NCBI GenBank assembly: GCA_028277515.1
Contig: JANQGC010000155.1
Span: 11,983 to 75,982 of the forward strand
DNA: 64,000 bases
Origin: Anaerolineae bacterium
GTDB taxonomy: Bacteria > Chloroflexota > Anaerolineae > Promineifilales > Promineifilaceae
Direction of reading: 5' to 3'
Shown: one piece after another, positions 18,928 to 26,741 of the stretch
Layout of the letters: each line of letters opens with the position of its first letter
How positions within the stretch are numbered: position 1 is the first letter of the stretch
Program-made: the position numbers and the translations under genes
The notes under the pieces: model-generated
Told to the model about the DNA's origin: nothing
The model's input: the letters and a program-made list of their open reading frames with translations, nothing else
The model's database searches: none

Positions 18928-19902
18928 ATGGATGAATATAGCAACATAATTCCAAGCCTCTTGGCGAAATATCCTCGTGCAAATCTCCTACAGGTTCCTA
19001 CCATAATTCACAAATTACCTCAGCTTTCAGCACACCTGGGACACAATATTTACATCTTGCGAGATGATTTGACGGGGTTTGGCCTTGGAGGAAATAAGAC
19101 GAGAAAACTCGATTATCTCATCGGAGACACGCTTGATAAAAAAGCAAACACACTCGTCACAATGAAAGCTACTAGTTTCAGTCGAAATGCTGCCGTAGCG
19201 GGGAGTGTATGCGGACTTGATCTCCACGTCGTTCTAGTCGGCACCGAATCCGAACAAAATCCTGCGAGCCAAGCTATTTTTAGTCAATATGATACTAAAA
19301 TCCATTATGTGCCTGATGGTAAGAGCGCATTACCAGATGTCTATAGCCATCTGGTGGAATCGTTGAAAACAAACGGGAAAGCTGTGTATGAACTGCATCC
19401 GGGAGGAAGCGATTCGATTGGAGTACTTGGATATGTCCATACGTTTCATGAAATCCTCGACTTTTCTTCCCGTTCAGGTGTTCACTTTTCACACATTATC
19501 CATTCCACAGGCTCAGCAGGCACGCAAGCAGGACTTATATTAGGCCAATGTTTAGGTAAATATGACACCCGCATTCTTGGCATAAGCGCCTCCCTTAAAT
19601 CCAGTGTACAGATCGAGCGCATTCGTGAACTTGCCTTGTCTACTGCTAATATGCTCGGAATTCGACATGATGAAACAAAGATTTTTGTCGATGACAATTT
19701 CATCGGTCCAGGATATGCGACCTCCTCCGAAGAAGGTGACAGCGCTGTAAATCTGTTTGCAACTCTGGAGGGAATACTACTCGACCAAGTTTATACTGGA
19801 AAAGCGGCCGCTGCACTACTCCACTATGCGAGAGAGGGAGCTTTTGCAGGTGATAGCGTTTTATTTATTCATACTGGCGGCAATGCCGGGTTATTTTACT
19901 AG
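18928..19902 (+). CDS. PLP-dependent D-cysteine desulfhydrase/ACC deaminase family protein, altered active site
   Basis: A 324-residue fold type II PLP enzyme. The PLP lysine is K57 in GGNKTRKLDYL and the phosphate-binding loop is STGSAGTQAG. Family members open a cyclopropane ring (ACC deaminase) or release sulfide from D-cysteine. The otherwise conserved QSNH segment after the LVT strand reads ATSFSRN here, so Asn and His that contact the substrate are absent. The chemistry may therefore differ. A TATAAT box lies at 18894-18899 and GAAGGTG precedes the ATG. It is transcribed alone. Confidence 0.82.
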   Translation: MDEYSNIIPSLLAKYPRANLLQVPTIIHKLPQLSAHLGHNIYILRDDLTGFGLGGNKTRKLDYLIGDTLDKKANTLVTMKATSFSRNAAVAGSVCGLDLHVVLVGTESEQNPASQAIFSQYDTKIHYVPDGKSALPDVYSHLVESLKTNGKAVYELHPGGSDSIGVLGYVHTFHEILDFSSRSGVHFSHIIHSTGSAGTQAGLILGQCLGKYDTRILGISASLKSSVQIERIRELALSTANMLGIRHDETKIFVDDNFIGPGYATSSEEGDSAVNLFATLEGILLDQVYTGKAAAALLHYAREGAFAGDSVLFIHTGGNAGLFY

Positions 19903-19925
19903 TTTTACGCCGAGCATTGGACGTC

Positions 19926-19954
19926 TTGCTTGCCCCCTGGTCGAGTGCTAAACT
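19926..19954 (+). promoter_or_regulatory. dnaX promoter with seven-base -10 to ATG spacing
   Basis: TTGCTT (19926-19931), 17 bases ending in TGC, and TAAACT (19949-19954) are followed by TGACTTG and the dnaX ATG at 19962. The start point would coincide with the ATG, predicting a leaderless mRNA. Confidence 0.6.
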
Positions 19955-19961
19955 TGACTTG

Positions 19962-21596
19962 ATGTCTCAAGCTCTTTACCGCAAATGGCGGCCTGCCAGA
20001 TTTGACCAGGTTGTCGGCCAGGATCATATCACCCGGACACTGCAAAACAGCGTGGCTTCGGGCCGCATTGGCCATGCCTATTTATTCTGTGGCCCACGTG
20101 GGACCGGTAAAACAACAACAGCCCGCTTATTGGCTAAAGCTGTCAACTGCCTGGACGAGGATCAATCGATCCGACCGTGCAATCGCTGTTCTGTTTGCGG
20201 GAGCATCAATGAAGGGCGCTTCCTGGATTTAATCGAGATTGACGCCGCCTCCAATACGGGGGTGGATGATATTCGTGATCTGCGGGATAAAATCAACTTT
20301 GCCCCCAATATGGGCCGGTTCAAGGTTTACATCATTGATGAAGTACATATGTTATCCACGGCCGCTTTCAATGCCCTTTTAAAAACATTGGAAGAGCCGC
20401 CGGCCCACGCCATATTTGTATTGGCCACTACCGAAGAGCATAAAGTCCCGGCCACAATAAAATCGCGCTGCCAGCAGTTTAATTTCCGCCTGCTATCATT
20501 AAGTGAAATCAGCGGCCGTTTGGCCTGGCTGGCTGAAAAAGAGTCACTAACCATCGAACCGGCAGCCTTAGAGCTGATCGCCCGACAAGGTGCGGGAAGT
20601 GCGCGCGATGCGGAAAGCTTATTGGACCAGTTGGTGATTACACCGGGAGATACGATCACCCTGGATAGAACCCAAATGATCTTGGGTACGGCGGCTAACG
20701 CTTCCGTCATCGCCTTGACAGATGCCTGGCTGAACGCCACGGGAGCAGAAGGGTTGGGCATCATCAACGAGGCCCTGAGAACCGGCACCGACCCCCGGCA
20801 GTTTTGCCGCCAGATGGTGGACCACCTGCGCACGATTTTAATCCTGCAAGCTGCCGGCCCACATTTGAATTTAGAGATTCCCGGAGATTACAAAGAGACT
20901 ATCCTGGCCCAGGCCCAACGCGCTCCACGCCAGGCGTTGATCAAGGCCGTCAAGCGATTCCAGGAAGCTGCTTTGCAACCTCTGAGCGGATGGCAGCCAC
21001 AACTGCCGCTGGAGCTGGCCTTTATGGAACTTCTGCCTGACACACCTGCCCCAATTTTCACCGGCAAAACTCAGCAAGAGCACGAAGTAACACCACAGGT
21101 TGAGGGTCAGGTCAGCCGGCAAAAGGATACAGAACCTGACGAGGCGCCGGCAGCGAAAGAGGTGGTTAAGGATGACTCCCGTTCCGAAATTTACACAATA
21201 AATGCAATTGATGAAGAAAAGGTTTCTCAACCTTTACCAGAAACTGAAAGTGTAAAAAATCATATAACCCTGGAAAATGTGAAAGCAAAATGGCGGGAAA
21301 TGATCAACCAGGTAGGTCAAGAAGACAAGAATCTACCCCCTTTGCTGGCTATGAGCAAGCCCCTGGGGGTTGAAGGGGATATGATTATTCTCGGTTTTGA
21401 CTTCCCCATTTTTAAAGAGAAATTTGATAAAACAGAGCATGGGGCAGCGATCATCGGCGATAGCTTTTCGCAATTACTCGGCGCCCATTGCGCTGTTCGC
21501 TGCGTCATCACAAGTGATTATACAGTGCCGATCAGCCGCGAAGATATGGAAGCTTTGGCGAAAGAACTGGGCGGCGTTGTGCAAGAAGAAAATTAA
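19962..21596 (+). CDS. dnaX: DNA polymerase III subunit gamma/tau
   Basis: A 544-residue clamp-loader ATPase that loads the sliding clamp during replication. Its start MSQALYRKWRPARFDQVVGQ is canonical; the frame is open upstream to 19917 but those residues do not belong to the family. Walker A GPRGTGKTTTARLLAKAVNC, a zinc module (C-N-R-C-S-V-C), Walker B VYIIDEVHML, and the SRC sensor KSRCQQFNFR are intact. The C-terminal part from residue 370 is a low-complexity linker and a tau-type domain. No A/T slippery site for a gamma frameshift was found. It heads dnaX-ybaB-recR. Confidence 0.96.
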   Translation: MSQALYRKWRPARFDQVVGQDHITRTLQNSVASGRIGHAYLFCGPRGTGKTTTARLLAKAVNCLDEDQSIRPCNRCSVCGSINEGRFLDLIEIDAASNTGVDDIRDLRDKINFAPNMGRFKVYIIDEVHMLSTAAFNALLKTLEEPPAHAIFVLATTEEHKVPATIKSRCQQFNFRLLSLSEISGRLAWLAEKESLTIEPAALELIARQGAGSARDAESLLDQLVITPGDTITLDRTQMILGTAANASVIALTDAWLNATGAEGLGIINEALRTGTDPRQFCRQMVDHLRTILILQAAGPHLNLEIPGDYKETILAQAQRAPRQALIKAVKRFQEAALQPLSGWQPQLPLELAFMELLPDTPAPIFTGKTQQEHEVTPQVEGQVSRQKDTEPDEAPAAKEVVKDDSRSEIYTINAIDEEKVSQPLPETESVKNHITLENVKAKWREMINQVGQEDKNLPPLLAMSKPLGVEGDMIILGFDFPIFKEKFDKTEHGAAIIGDSFSQLLGAHCAVRCVITSDYTVPISREDMEALAKELGGVVQEEN

Positions 21597-21609
21597 GAAG
21601 GAGATTTAA

Positions 21610-21981
21610 ATGGCAAAAAGACCTTATCGCAGTAAATCAAAAAAGAAAAAATCCTCCCCGGCCAATATGATGGCTCAATTTCAACAAATGCAGCAGGAAA
21701 TGGCTGAGGCGCAGGCTGCCCTGGAAAACGAAACCGTAACCGTCACGGCCGGCGGAGGCGCAATTTCCATTGTTATTTCCGGACACCAGCGGGTCAAGTC
21801 AATAGAAATCAACCCTGAACTCTTAGATCCGGATGACGTGGAAATGCTGCAAGACTTGCTTGTCGCCGGCATTAATTCAGCCATCGAACAATCGCAGACC
21901 ATGTCGGCCGAGAAAATGGAAGGCATCACCAGCGATATGGGCGGTTTGAATGAGATGCTCGGCGGGCTGGGTCTCGGTTAA
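21610..21981 (+). CDS. ybaB: YbaB/EbfC nucleoid-associated protein
   Basis: A 123-residue member of the YbaB/EbfC family of small DNA-binding proteins that coat the nucleoid. The N-terminal tail is basic and low complexity (AKRPYRSKSKKKKSSPAN), then MMAQFQQMQQEMAEAQ begins the helical core. The strand VTAGGGAISIVISGHQRVKSIEI and the DDVEMLQDLLVAGINSAI helix follow, and the end is rich in glycine. Its basic tail is longer than in E. coli. AAGAAGGAGA precedes the ATG. The gene lies between dnaX and recR, as in most bacteria. Confidence 0.93.
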   Translation: MAKRPYRSKSKKKKSSPANMMAQFQQMQQEMAEAQAALENETVTVTAGGGAISIVISGHQRVKSIEINPELLDPDDVEMLQDLLVAGINSAIEQSQTMSAEKMEGITSDMGGLNEMLGGLGLG

Positions 21982-21983
21982 TT

Positions 21984-22592
21984 GTGGCGCGTAATGTTTT
22001 ACCCCAACCGGTGCAACGGCTCATTGATGAATTTGCCCGGTTGCCCGGCGTTGGACCCAAGTCTGCCTCGCGGCTCACTTTCTATCTGCTGCGCGCCGCC
22101 AACGACCAGGCGCTGGAATTGGCCGAGGCGCTGCGCGATTTGAAGGAACGCACCCAATTTTGTTCCATCTGCTTCAACATCACCGAGGATAATCCCTGTC
22201 TGATTTGCTCCGATGAAACACGTGATGAACAGCTACTTTGTGTTGTCGAAGAACCGCTGGATGTTTTAGCTATTGAGCGCTCGCGCGCTTTTGACGGCCG
22301 TTATCACGTTCTGCACGGCGCGATCTCTCCCGTAGAGGGCATCGGACCGGAAGATTTGAAGGTTGAGGAATTGGTACGCCGCGTACAACAGGGCAAATTT
22401 GCCGAAGTGATCCTGGCTACCAATCCAACATTAGAAGGGGAATCGACCGCACTCTACTTGCAACGACGCCTGGTCGATACAGGCGTCAAATTAACCCGTT
22501 TAGCCCGGGGGCTGCCTGTTGGCGGCGACCTGGAATATACGGACGAAATTACCTTAGGCAGAGCATTAGCAGGCCGGCAAGAGCTGTCCTAA
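21984..22592 (+). CDS. recR: Recombination protein RecR
   Basis: A 202-residue RecR of normal length. It works with RecF and RecO to load RecA on gapped DNA. The helix-hairpin-helix region (DEFARLPGVGPKSASRLTFY), a four-cysteine zinc finger (CSICFNITEDNPCLIC) and the Toprim motif (CVVEEPLDVLAIERS, later EVILATNPTLEGE) are intact. The start is GTG, two bases after the ybaB stop. It closes the dnaX-ybaB-recR operon. Confidence 0.96.
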   Translation: MARNVLPQPVQRLIDEFARLPGVGPKSASRLTFYLLRAANDQALELAEALRDLKERTQFCSICFNITEDNPCLICSDETRDEQLLCVVEEPLDVLAIERSRAFDGRYHVLHGAISPVEGIGPEDLKVEELVRRVQQGKFAEVILATNPTLEGESTALYLQRRLVDTGVKLTRLARGLPVGGDLEYTDEITLGRALAGRQELS

Positions 22593-22620
22593 GAAGCGTG
22601 TCAATATCCGGCCGGTGCAG

Positions 22621-22649
22621 TTGCTAATTACAGGTCGTTGTGCTACGAT
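22621..22649 (+). promoter_or_regulatory. tRNA-Gln promoter
   Basis: TTGCTA (22621-22626), a 17-base spacer ending in TGTGC, and TACGAT (22644-22649) lie 13 bases before the tRNA. The plan is the same as the promoter at 9758-9786. Confidence 0.7.
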
Positions 22650-22662
22650 TTGCCCGTCTTGA

Positions 22663-22734
22663 TGGGGCGTCGCCAAGTGGTAAGGCAGCGGACTTTGAAT
22701 CCGCCATTCGAAGGTTCGAATCCTTCCGCCCCAG
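22663..22734 (+). tRNA. tRNA-Gln (UUG)
   Basis: A 72-base cloverleaf. The acceptor arms TGGGGCG and CGCCCCA pair, with discriminator G at 22734. The anticodon loop CTTTGAA lies between GCGGA and TCCGC arms, giving anticodon UUG. The T-loop GGTTCGAATCC is canonical. CCA is not encoded. A promoter and an intrinsic terminator flank it. Confidence 0.95.
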
Positions 22735-22741
22735 TTTTGTT

Positions 22742-22774
22742 GGACTGAGTAGCAGTTTACTCAGTCCTTTTTTA
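22742..22774 (+). terminator. Intrinsic terminator after tRNA-Gln
   Basis: A ten-base perfect stem, GGACTGAGTA (22742-22751) with TACTCAGTCC (22758-22767), six-base loop, then TTTTTTA. Confidence 0.9.
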
Positions 22775-22811
22775 TTGACCCATATCCTAGCTACCCGACA
22801 GTTTAGAAAGT

Positions 22812-22882
22812 GGACGCGGACAAGAGCGGATTTACGCCGATAAAAACAAAAAATTCAGCGTCAGCAGCGTGAATCAGCGTCC
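22812..22882. repeat. Intergenic palindromic repeat
   Basis: GGACGC (from 22812) pairs with GCGTCC (ending 22882) and inner GCGGATTTACGC partly pairs with GCGTGAATC, around an A-rich loop. It lies between the tRNA terminator and the GlmU-like gene. It resembles dispersed non-coding repeats, but no second copy is seen in this window. Confidence 0.5.
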
Positions 22883-22948
22883 AATTAATCTTCTCTTTGT
22901 GAAAGTGTCGGGTTACTAGACCTATATCCAGTAATCCGGAGCAGGTTC

Positions 22949-23968
22949 ATGACCCTGGCCATCGTTATTCTTGCCGCCGGCCAAGGCAAGCGAATGAAAT
23001 CAAAAAAGCAGAAGATTTTGCACCAGGTCGGTGGCAAGCCGATGGTTCAGCATGTCTTTGAAGCAGCCCAGGCCGTGAGTGACCTGCCTCCGATTCTGGT
23101 TGTTGGTCCCGGTGAAAGTGGTGTGCAAGCATTGTTCGGTCAAAAAGCCAGCTATGTTATCCAGCCCCAGCAGTTAGGCACAGGGCACGCGACCCAGATG
23201 GCCAAACCGCTGTTACAGGGCCGCGCCGGCCAGGTCATTATTACCTATGGGGATATGCCTTTGCTGCGTGCGGAAACCCTGCAACGCCTTGCGGCCAGGC
23301 AGCGATCGGCAAACGCCGCAGCAGCCATGCTGTCTGTACTGGGTGAGCTGCCCAGCAGTTTCGGCCGCGTGGTGCGGGACGAAAAAGGACAGGTGCAGGA
23401 AATCGTTGAAGTTGCCGAGGCCAAACAGCGAACCAATACGGCCGACCTGTTAGCCATTCGCGAGTTAAATGTTGGGGTCTACTGTTTCGACGCAGATTGG
23501 CTTTGGAAGCATATTGATGATCTGCCCCTGCGCCAGGCGCGCAGTAGCCAGGAGTATTACCTAACGGATATGATCGGTAAGGCGGTAGCTCAAGGATTAT
23601 CCGTCGAGGCGCTGGCTGTTGAGGATATGGAAGAATGTCTGGGTGCAGGTACACGACAGGAGTTAGTCGCCGTCGATCAAGCGTTTCGGGAACGGGTCAA
23701 TCACTATTGGCTGGACAATGGGGTGACCATCATTGATCCCCATTCAACCTACATTGACCTGGACGTAAGCATCGGCCAGGACACTATTATTTGGCCGAAC
23801 AGTTACATTCAGGGGCAAACCGTTATCGGTGATGACTGTGTGATCGGCCCCAATACTGTTCTGCGTAATGCTCACATTGGCTCCGCCTGCCATATTGAGT
23901 CGGCAGTTGTGGAAAATGGAAAGGTAACTGATAATACCATCATTCCGCCCTTCTCAATCATCAGGTAA
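22949..23968 (+). CDS. GlmU-type UDP-GlcNAc pyrophosphorylase with short C-terminal beta-helix
   Basis: A 339-residue sugar nucleotidyltransferase. The N-terminal domain has LAAGQGKRMKSKKQKILH, GTGHATQM, and the metal-binding YGDMPLL, all as in GlmU, so it should make UDP-GlcNAc from GlcNAc-1-P and UTP. GlmU is usually about 450-460 residues. Here the left-handed beta-helix stops after about four turns (IGQDTIIWPNSYIQGQTVIG, IGPNTVLRNAHIG), and the acetyltransferase active-site region is absent. Acetylation of glucosamine-1-P must come from another protein, or this enzyme uses other sugars. GGAGCAGG precedes the ATG. Not annotated as glmU for that reason. Confidence 0.85.
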   Translation: MTLAIVILAAGQGKRMKSKKQKILHQVGGKPMVQHVFEAAQAVSDLPPILVVGPGESGVQALFGQKASYVIQPQQLGTGHATQMAKPLLQGRAGQVIITYGDMPLLRAETLQRLAARQRSANAAAAMLSVLGELPSSFGRVVRDEKGQVQEIVEVAEAKQRTNTADLLAIRELNVGVYCFDADWLWKHIDDLPLRQARSSQEYYLTDMIGKAVAQGLSVEALAVEDMEECLGAGTRQELVAVDQAFRERVNHYWLDNGVTIIDPHSTYIDLDVSIGQDTIIWPNSYIQGQTVIGDDCVIGPNTVLRNAHIGSACHIESAVVENGKVTDNTIIPPFSIIR

Positions 23969-24016
23969 TCCTTTACGCGGCACCCGGATTGCACGCCTCG
24001 TATTTTAACAATTGAT

Positions 24017-24185
24017 GGTTCGTAGTAACCGCTTTAGCGGTTCAACGGCTAATTAAGCTTTACAAAATAAATAGGTAAACGTAACCGAGGATTCCATTCC
24101 TCGTTACTAGAGCGCGAAATGGATGTCGCGGTTACGAGGTTTACCCATTTAAATAAACAAGATTCATAAGCCGTTACTACAAACC
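24017..24185. repeat. Nested palindromic element with GGTT...TAGTAAC ends
   Basis: The outer ends GGTTCGTAGTAACCG (24017-24031) and CCGTTACTACAAACC (24171-24185) are inverted repeats (13 of 15 match). Inside are GTAACCGAGGA/TCCTCGTTAC, CGCGA/TCGCG and AGGTAAAC/GTTTACCC-like palindromes. The same ends occur in the 53-base element at 43030-43082. It has no coding potential and is probably a MITE or REP-like composite. Confidence 0.6.
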
Positions 24186-24234
24186 CAATTACTAGATTGG
24201 ATAACAGCGATTTTCTAGGCGATTGGAGAGAAAA

Positions 24235-24639
24235 ATGGTCAGTGAAAAACAGAAAAAGGATCTCGTCGATGCGGCTTGTGCGGCACGTGAGGCTGCTTAT
24301 GCCCCATATTCCAATTATAAAGTAGGTGCGGCCGTATTGACGGAGGATGGGCGGATTGTTACCGGAGTAAACGTGGAAAATGCCTCTTACGGTGGAACCA
24401 TCTGCGCGGAACGTACAGCAACGGTTAAAGCTGTGTCGGAAGGAGTCCACCGGTTTCTGGCTGTCGCCGTGTGCACCAGTAATTTAGGCTCTCCCTGCGG
24501 TATATGCCGCCAAACGCTGGTTGAATTTGCCGGAGACATTCCAGTTTTACTGGCAGATGGGCGGGGAAATGTACGTGAGACCACCTTGCATCATCTGCTG
24601 CCGGAACATTTTGGCCCTCAGCATCTGCCCTCAGACTGA
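24235..24639 (+). CDS. cdd: Cytidine deaminase
   Basis: A 134-residue homotetrameric-type cytidine deaminase, converting cytidine or deoxycytidine to uridine or deoxyuridine in pyrimidine salvage. Zinc ligands and the catalytic glutamate are in NVENASYGGTICAERTA (C-A-E) and PCGICRQ (CxxC). The start is ATG 24235 with GGAGAG five bases upstream; a TTG at 24223 in frame is less likely. Its stop abuts the convergent rsgA stop. Confidence 0.95.
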   Translation: MVSEKQKKDLVDAACAAREAAYAPYSNYKVGAAVLTEDGRIVTGVNVENASYGGTICAERTATVKAVSEGVHRFLAVAVCTSNLGSPCGICRQTLVEFAGDIPVLLADGRGNVRETTLHHLLPEHFGPQHLPSD

Positions 24640-25608
24640 TCAGTACAACCTTTCTTCCAAATCTTCTTGCTCCTCACGCAGACGTAAGTAGCTGTCATAG
24701 CGGGCAGGTGAGACACGGCCGTCCCCCACTGCTTTTCTGACGGCACAGCCCGGTTCATGACGATGGGTGCAATCGCTAAATTGACAATCGGTGACAAGAG
24801 GCGCGATTTCCCGGAAATATGCGTCCAACTCTTCAGGTTCAACATCAAATAAAGCAATCCCGCGAATTCCAGGAGTATCCACCACATATCCCCCCTCATC
24901 CAAAGGGAACATCTCCGCATGACGCGTGGTATGCACGCCCTTTTCCGTCGATCCACTCACTTCGCGCACGCTGAGGCCCAGACCGGGTTGGATGCTGTTG
25001 AGCAGGCTGGACTTGCCCACCCCGGAAGAACCGGTGAGCACTGATATTTTGTCCCGCAGTATATCTTTCAACTGCGCGATCCCTTCGCCGCTCTTGACAC
25101 TGGTGTAAATGACCTGATAACCGATATCTTCATAGACTTGAAACATGTCCCGCGCCTCTGCGATGCTTTTCACCAGGTCAATTTTATTCACGCAGATAAC
25201 GGCCGGTAAATCATTGATTTCAGCAACCACCAGGAAACGATCCAGCTTACGTAACCTCGTCTTAGGCTTTTTAATAGAGAAGACCATGACCACCTGGTCA
25301 GGGTTAGCCACAAGAACCTGCTCACGATCGACAGCCAAACGGCGTACATTATAAGCGCTGGGGCGCGAGCGAGAAAGGACGGATTGTCTCTCGGCTACTG
25401 ATTCCACGGACCCTGTCCCATCATCATTGAGCGAGATCGTAACCCAATCGCCAACAGTGACAATATCCGTGTCCAGGCGTTCCTTCTTTAACCGTCCCGG
25501 AAGCTGGCTGACAACGGGTCCCTGCGCCGTGTCCACTGTAAAAAACCCGCTTAATGCCTTAACAACCCGCCCTTCTAAATTTTTTAGATTTCGTTCTTCA
25601 TTTTCCAA
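24640..25608 (-). CDS. rsgA: Ribosome small subunit-dependent GTPase A
   Basis: A circularly permuted GTPase of about 322 residues that helps mature the 30S subunit. An OB fold comes first (LEGRVVKALSGFFTVDT). The G motifs appear in permuted order: G4 INKIDLVKS before the P-loop TGSSGVGKSS, then DTPGIRG. The C-terminal zinc site C-x4-C-x-H-x5-C is visible in CQFSDCTHRHEPGC. No ATG precedes the OB fold. I chose TTG 25608; another TTG at 25680 lies too close to a TATAAT box at 25689 on the same strand. Confidence 0.9.
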   Translation of the reverse strand: MENEERNLKNLEGRVVKALSGFFTVDTAQGPVVSQLPGRLKKERLDTDIVTVGDWVTISLNDDGTGSVESVAERQSVLSRSRPSAYNVRRLAVDREQVLVANPDQVVMVFSIKKPKTRLRKLDRFLVVAEINDLPAVICVNKIDLVKSIAEARDMFQVYEDIGYQVIYTSVKSGEGIAQLKDILRDKISVLTGSSGVGKSSLLNSIQPGLGLSVREVSGSTEKGVHTTRHAEMFPLDEGGYVVDTPGIRGIALFDVEPEELDAYFREIAPLVTDCQFSDCTHRHEPGCAVRKAVGDGRVSPARYDSYLRLREEQEDLEERLY

Positions 25609-25766
25609 ATGAGTGCCTATTTTTAAGCGCTGAAAAGCGTGATCCGTTGAACATTTTTCCCAACCACAACTATATCTCAAGAATTATAACACGAAGTTAA
25701 ACGATCTAAATTGGCGCGCCGGGTGCAGTTCAACATTTCGCGGTGAATAAATGTTCCTGAGATATT

Positions 25767-25800
25767 CGATATTGTTTTTTTTATTCTAGAAACAATATCG
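25767..25800. repeat. Inverted repeat hairpin in the rsgA upstream region
   Basis: CGATATTGTTT (25767-25777) and AAACAATATCG (25790-25800) form an 11-base perfect stem with a T-rich loop. It lies upstream of both divergent genes and could be an operator or a terminator. No second copy is seen. Confidence 0.4.
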
Positions 25801-26034
25801 ATCATGACTCTTGGTTGAAAGGTCAGAGGATGGGCCGGCCCCGGACCCATTCAACAGAGGGTTATGATTTAGGGGTTATGTTACATAGAACCTATGTTCT
25901 TGTCAAGGAGGGGCTGAAATAGGAATGCGGTTCAAAATTTAAAGGTACCCTCTGCGTAAAAAATGGGTCACACCCGCGCGCCTGTATAAGTTTACAAAGA
26001 TTGTATTTCAAATTGGTAAAATGAAACTTTAATG

Positions 26035-26053
26035 GCCGATTTGGTAAATCGGC
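26035..26053. repeat. Perfect palindrome GCCGATTT-GGT-AAATCGGC
   Basis: Eight-base arms around a three-base centre, 70 bases before the promoter of the GbsR-type regulator. It could be a protein-binding site; nothing else supports this. Confidence 0.35.
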
Positions 26054-26122
26054 AGGCGCGAATTGGCAATACCCAAAGGGCACGCTGATCGCGCTACATA
26101 CCAACTCAAATAAAACGCACCA

Positions 26123-26172
26123 TTGACAAATGGGATAGCGCATTGTATACTTCGTTTAGTTTATACTAAACG
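26123..26172 (+). promoter_or_regulatory. Promoter and overlapping operator of the GbsR-type regulator
   Basis: TTGACA (26123-26128), 17 bases, TATACT (26146-26151) is a near-consensus promoter. A palindrome with eight-base arms, CGTTTAGT (26153-26160) and ACTAAACG (26165-26172), covers the expected start point. This arrangement fits autorepression by the regulator downstream. Confidence 0.65.
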
Positions 26173-26192
26173 TTGTAATTAAAAGGAAAGTT

Positions 26193-26741
26193 ATGGACCC
26201 GGAACTTCAAGAAGCGCGACAGAATTTTATCCAGGGTATGAGCCGGATCAGTAATTTTTGGGGCTTTCCTAAGGCGATGGGTGCCATATTTGGCGCCATT
26301 TATCTTTCTCCCCAACCCCTCTCCCTTGATGAAATTGTAGAACAGGTGGGAATCACGAAAGGTTCGGTGAGTACTAATGTGCGCACCCTGGAGCGCCTGG
26401 GCATGGTCCACAAACAGATCCGTGTCGGTGATCGTAAAGATTATTACGAAGCAGAAGCGGACTTTTGGAAGATCGTTAAAGGGGTGCTTCGTGAGCGGGA
26501 GAAAAGTGAATTTGCTCTCGCGTTGAACACGGTAAATGAAAGCCTGGATCTTGTAAAAAGTGCTGATGAGACAGCGGCCAATGCCGATCTGGCCCATTTT
26601 TATCAGCAGCGTATGGAAAATATGCAGCGCTTTTTTAATTCCCTGGACAATATCGTGGCCACGTTTTTAGCTTTGGACAATCTACGCGTTAATTCGGTGC
26701 GTAATATGTTTGGTAAGTCAAACAATAAGGAGCAAATGTAA
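26193..26741 (+). CDS. GbsR/MarR-family transcriptional regulator
   Basis: A 182-residue winged-helix regulator. The segment FWGFPKAMGAIFGAIYLSPQPLSLDEIVEQVGITKGSVSTNVRTLERLGMV is the GbsR-type helix-turn-helix, with wing IRVGDRKDYYEAE. The C-terminal half is helical and probably dimerises. GbsR proteins often respond to choline or other small ligands. It abuts the next gene with no gap, so it probably controls that oxidoreductase through the operator at its own promoter. AAAGGAAAG precedes the ATG. Ligand unknown. Confidence 0.88.
   Translation: MDPELQEARQNFIQGMSRISNFWGFPKAMGAIFGAIYLSPQPLSLDEIVEQVGITKGSVSTNVRTLERLGMVHKQIRVGDRKDYYEAEADFWKIVKGVLREREKSEFALALNTVNESLDLVKSADETAANADLAHFYQQRMENMQRFFNSLDNIVATFLALDNLRVNSVRNMFGKSNNKEQM

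Larger units (their letters stand above)
25609..26122. other. Non-coding region between rsgA and the GbsR-type regulator
   Basis: No convincing gene is seen in these 514 bases. They hold the rsgA promoter side, a strong hairpin at 25767-25800, a short palindrome ACATAG-AAC-CTATGT near 25883, and a hairpin at 26035-26053. A short reverse-strand frame at 25892-26143 has no recognisable protein character. Confidence 0.7.

Noticed and set aside
21150..21596. Programmed frameshift in dnaX
   Set aside because: The A-runs in the 3' third are short and no slippery heptamer with a downstream hairpin is evident.
23241..23654. Reverse frame of 137 residues inside the GlmU-like gene
   Set aside because: Antisense shadow in a high-GC stretch with no recognisable domain.
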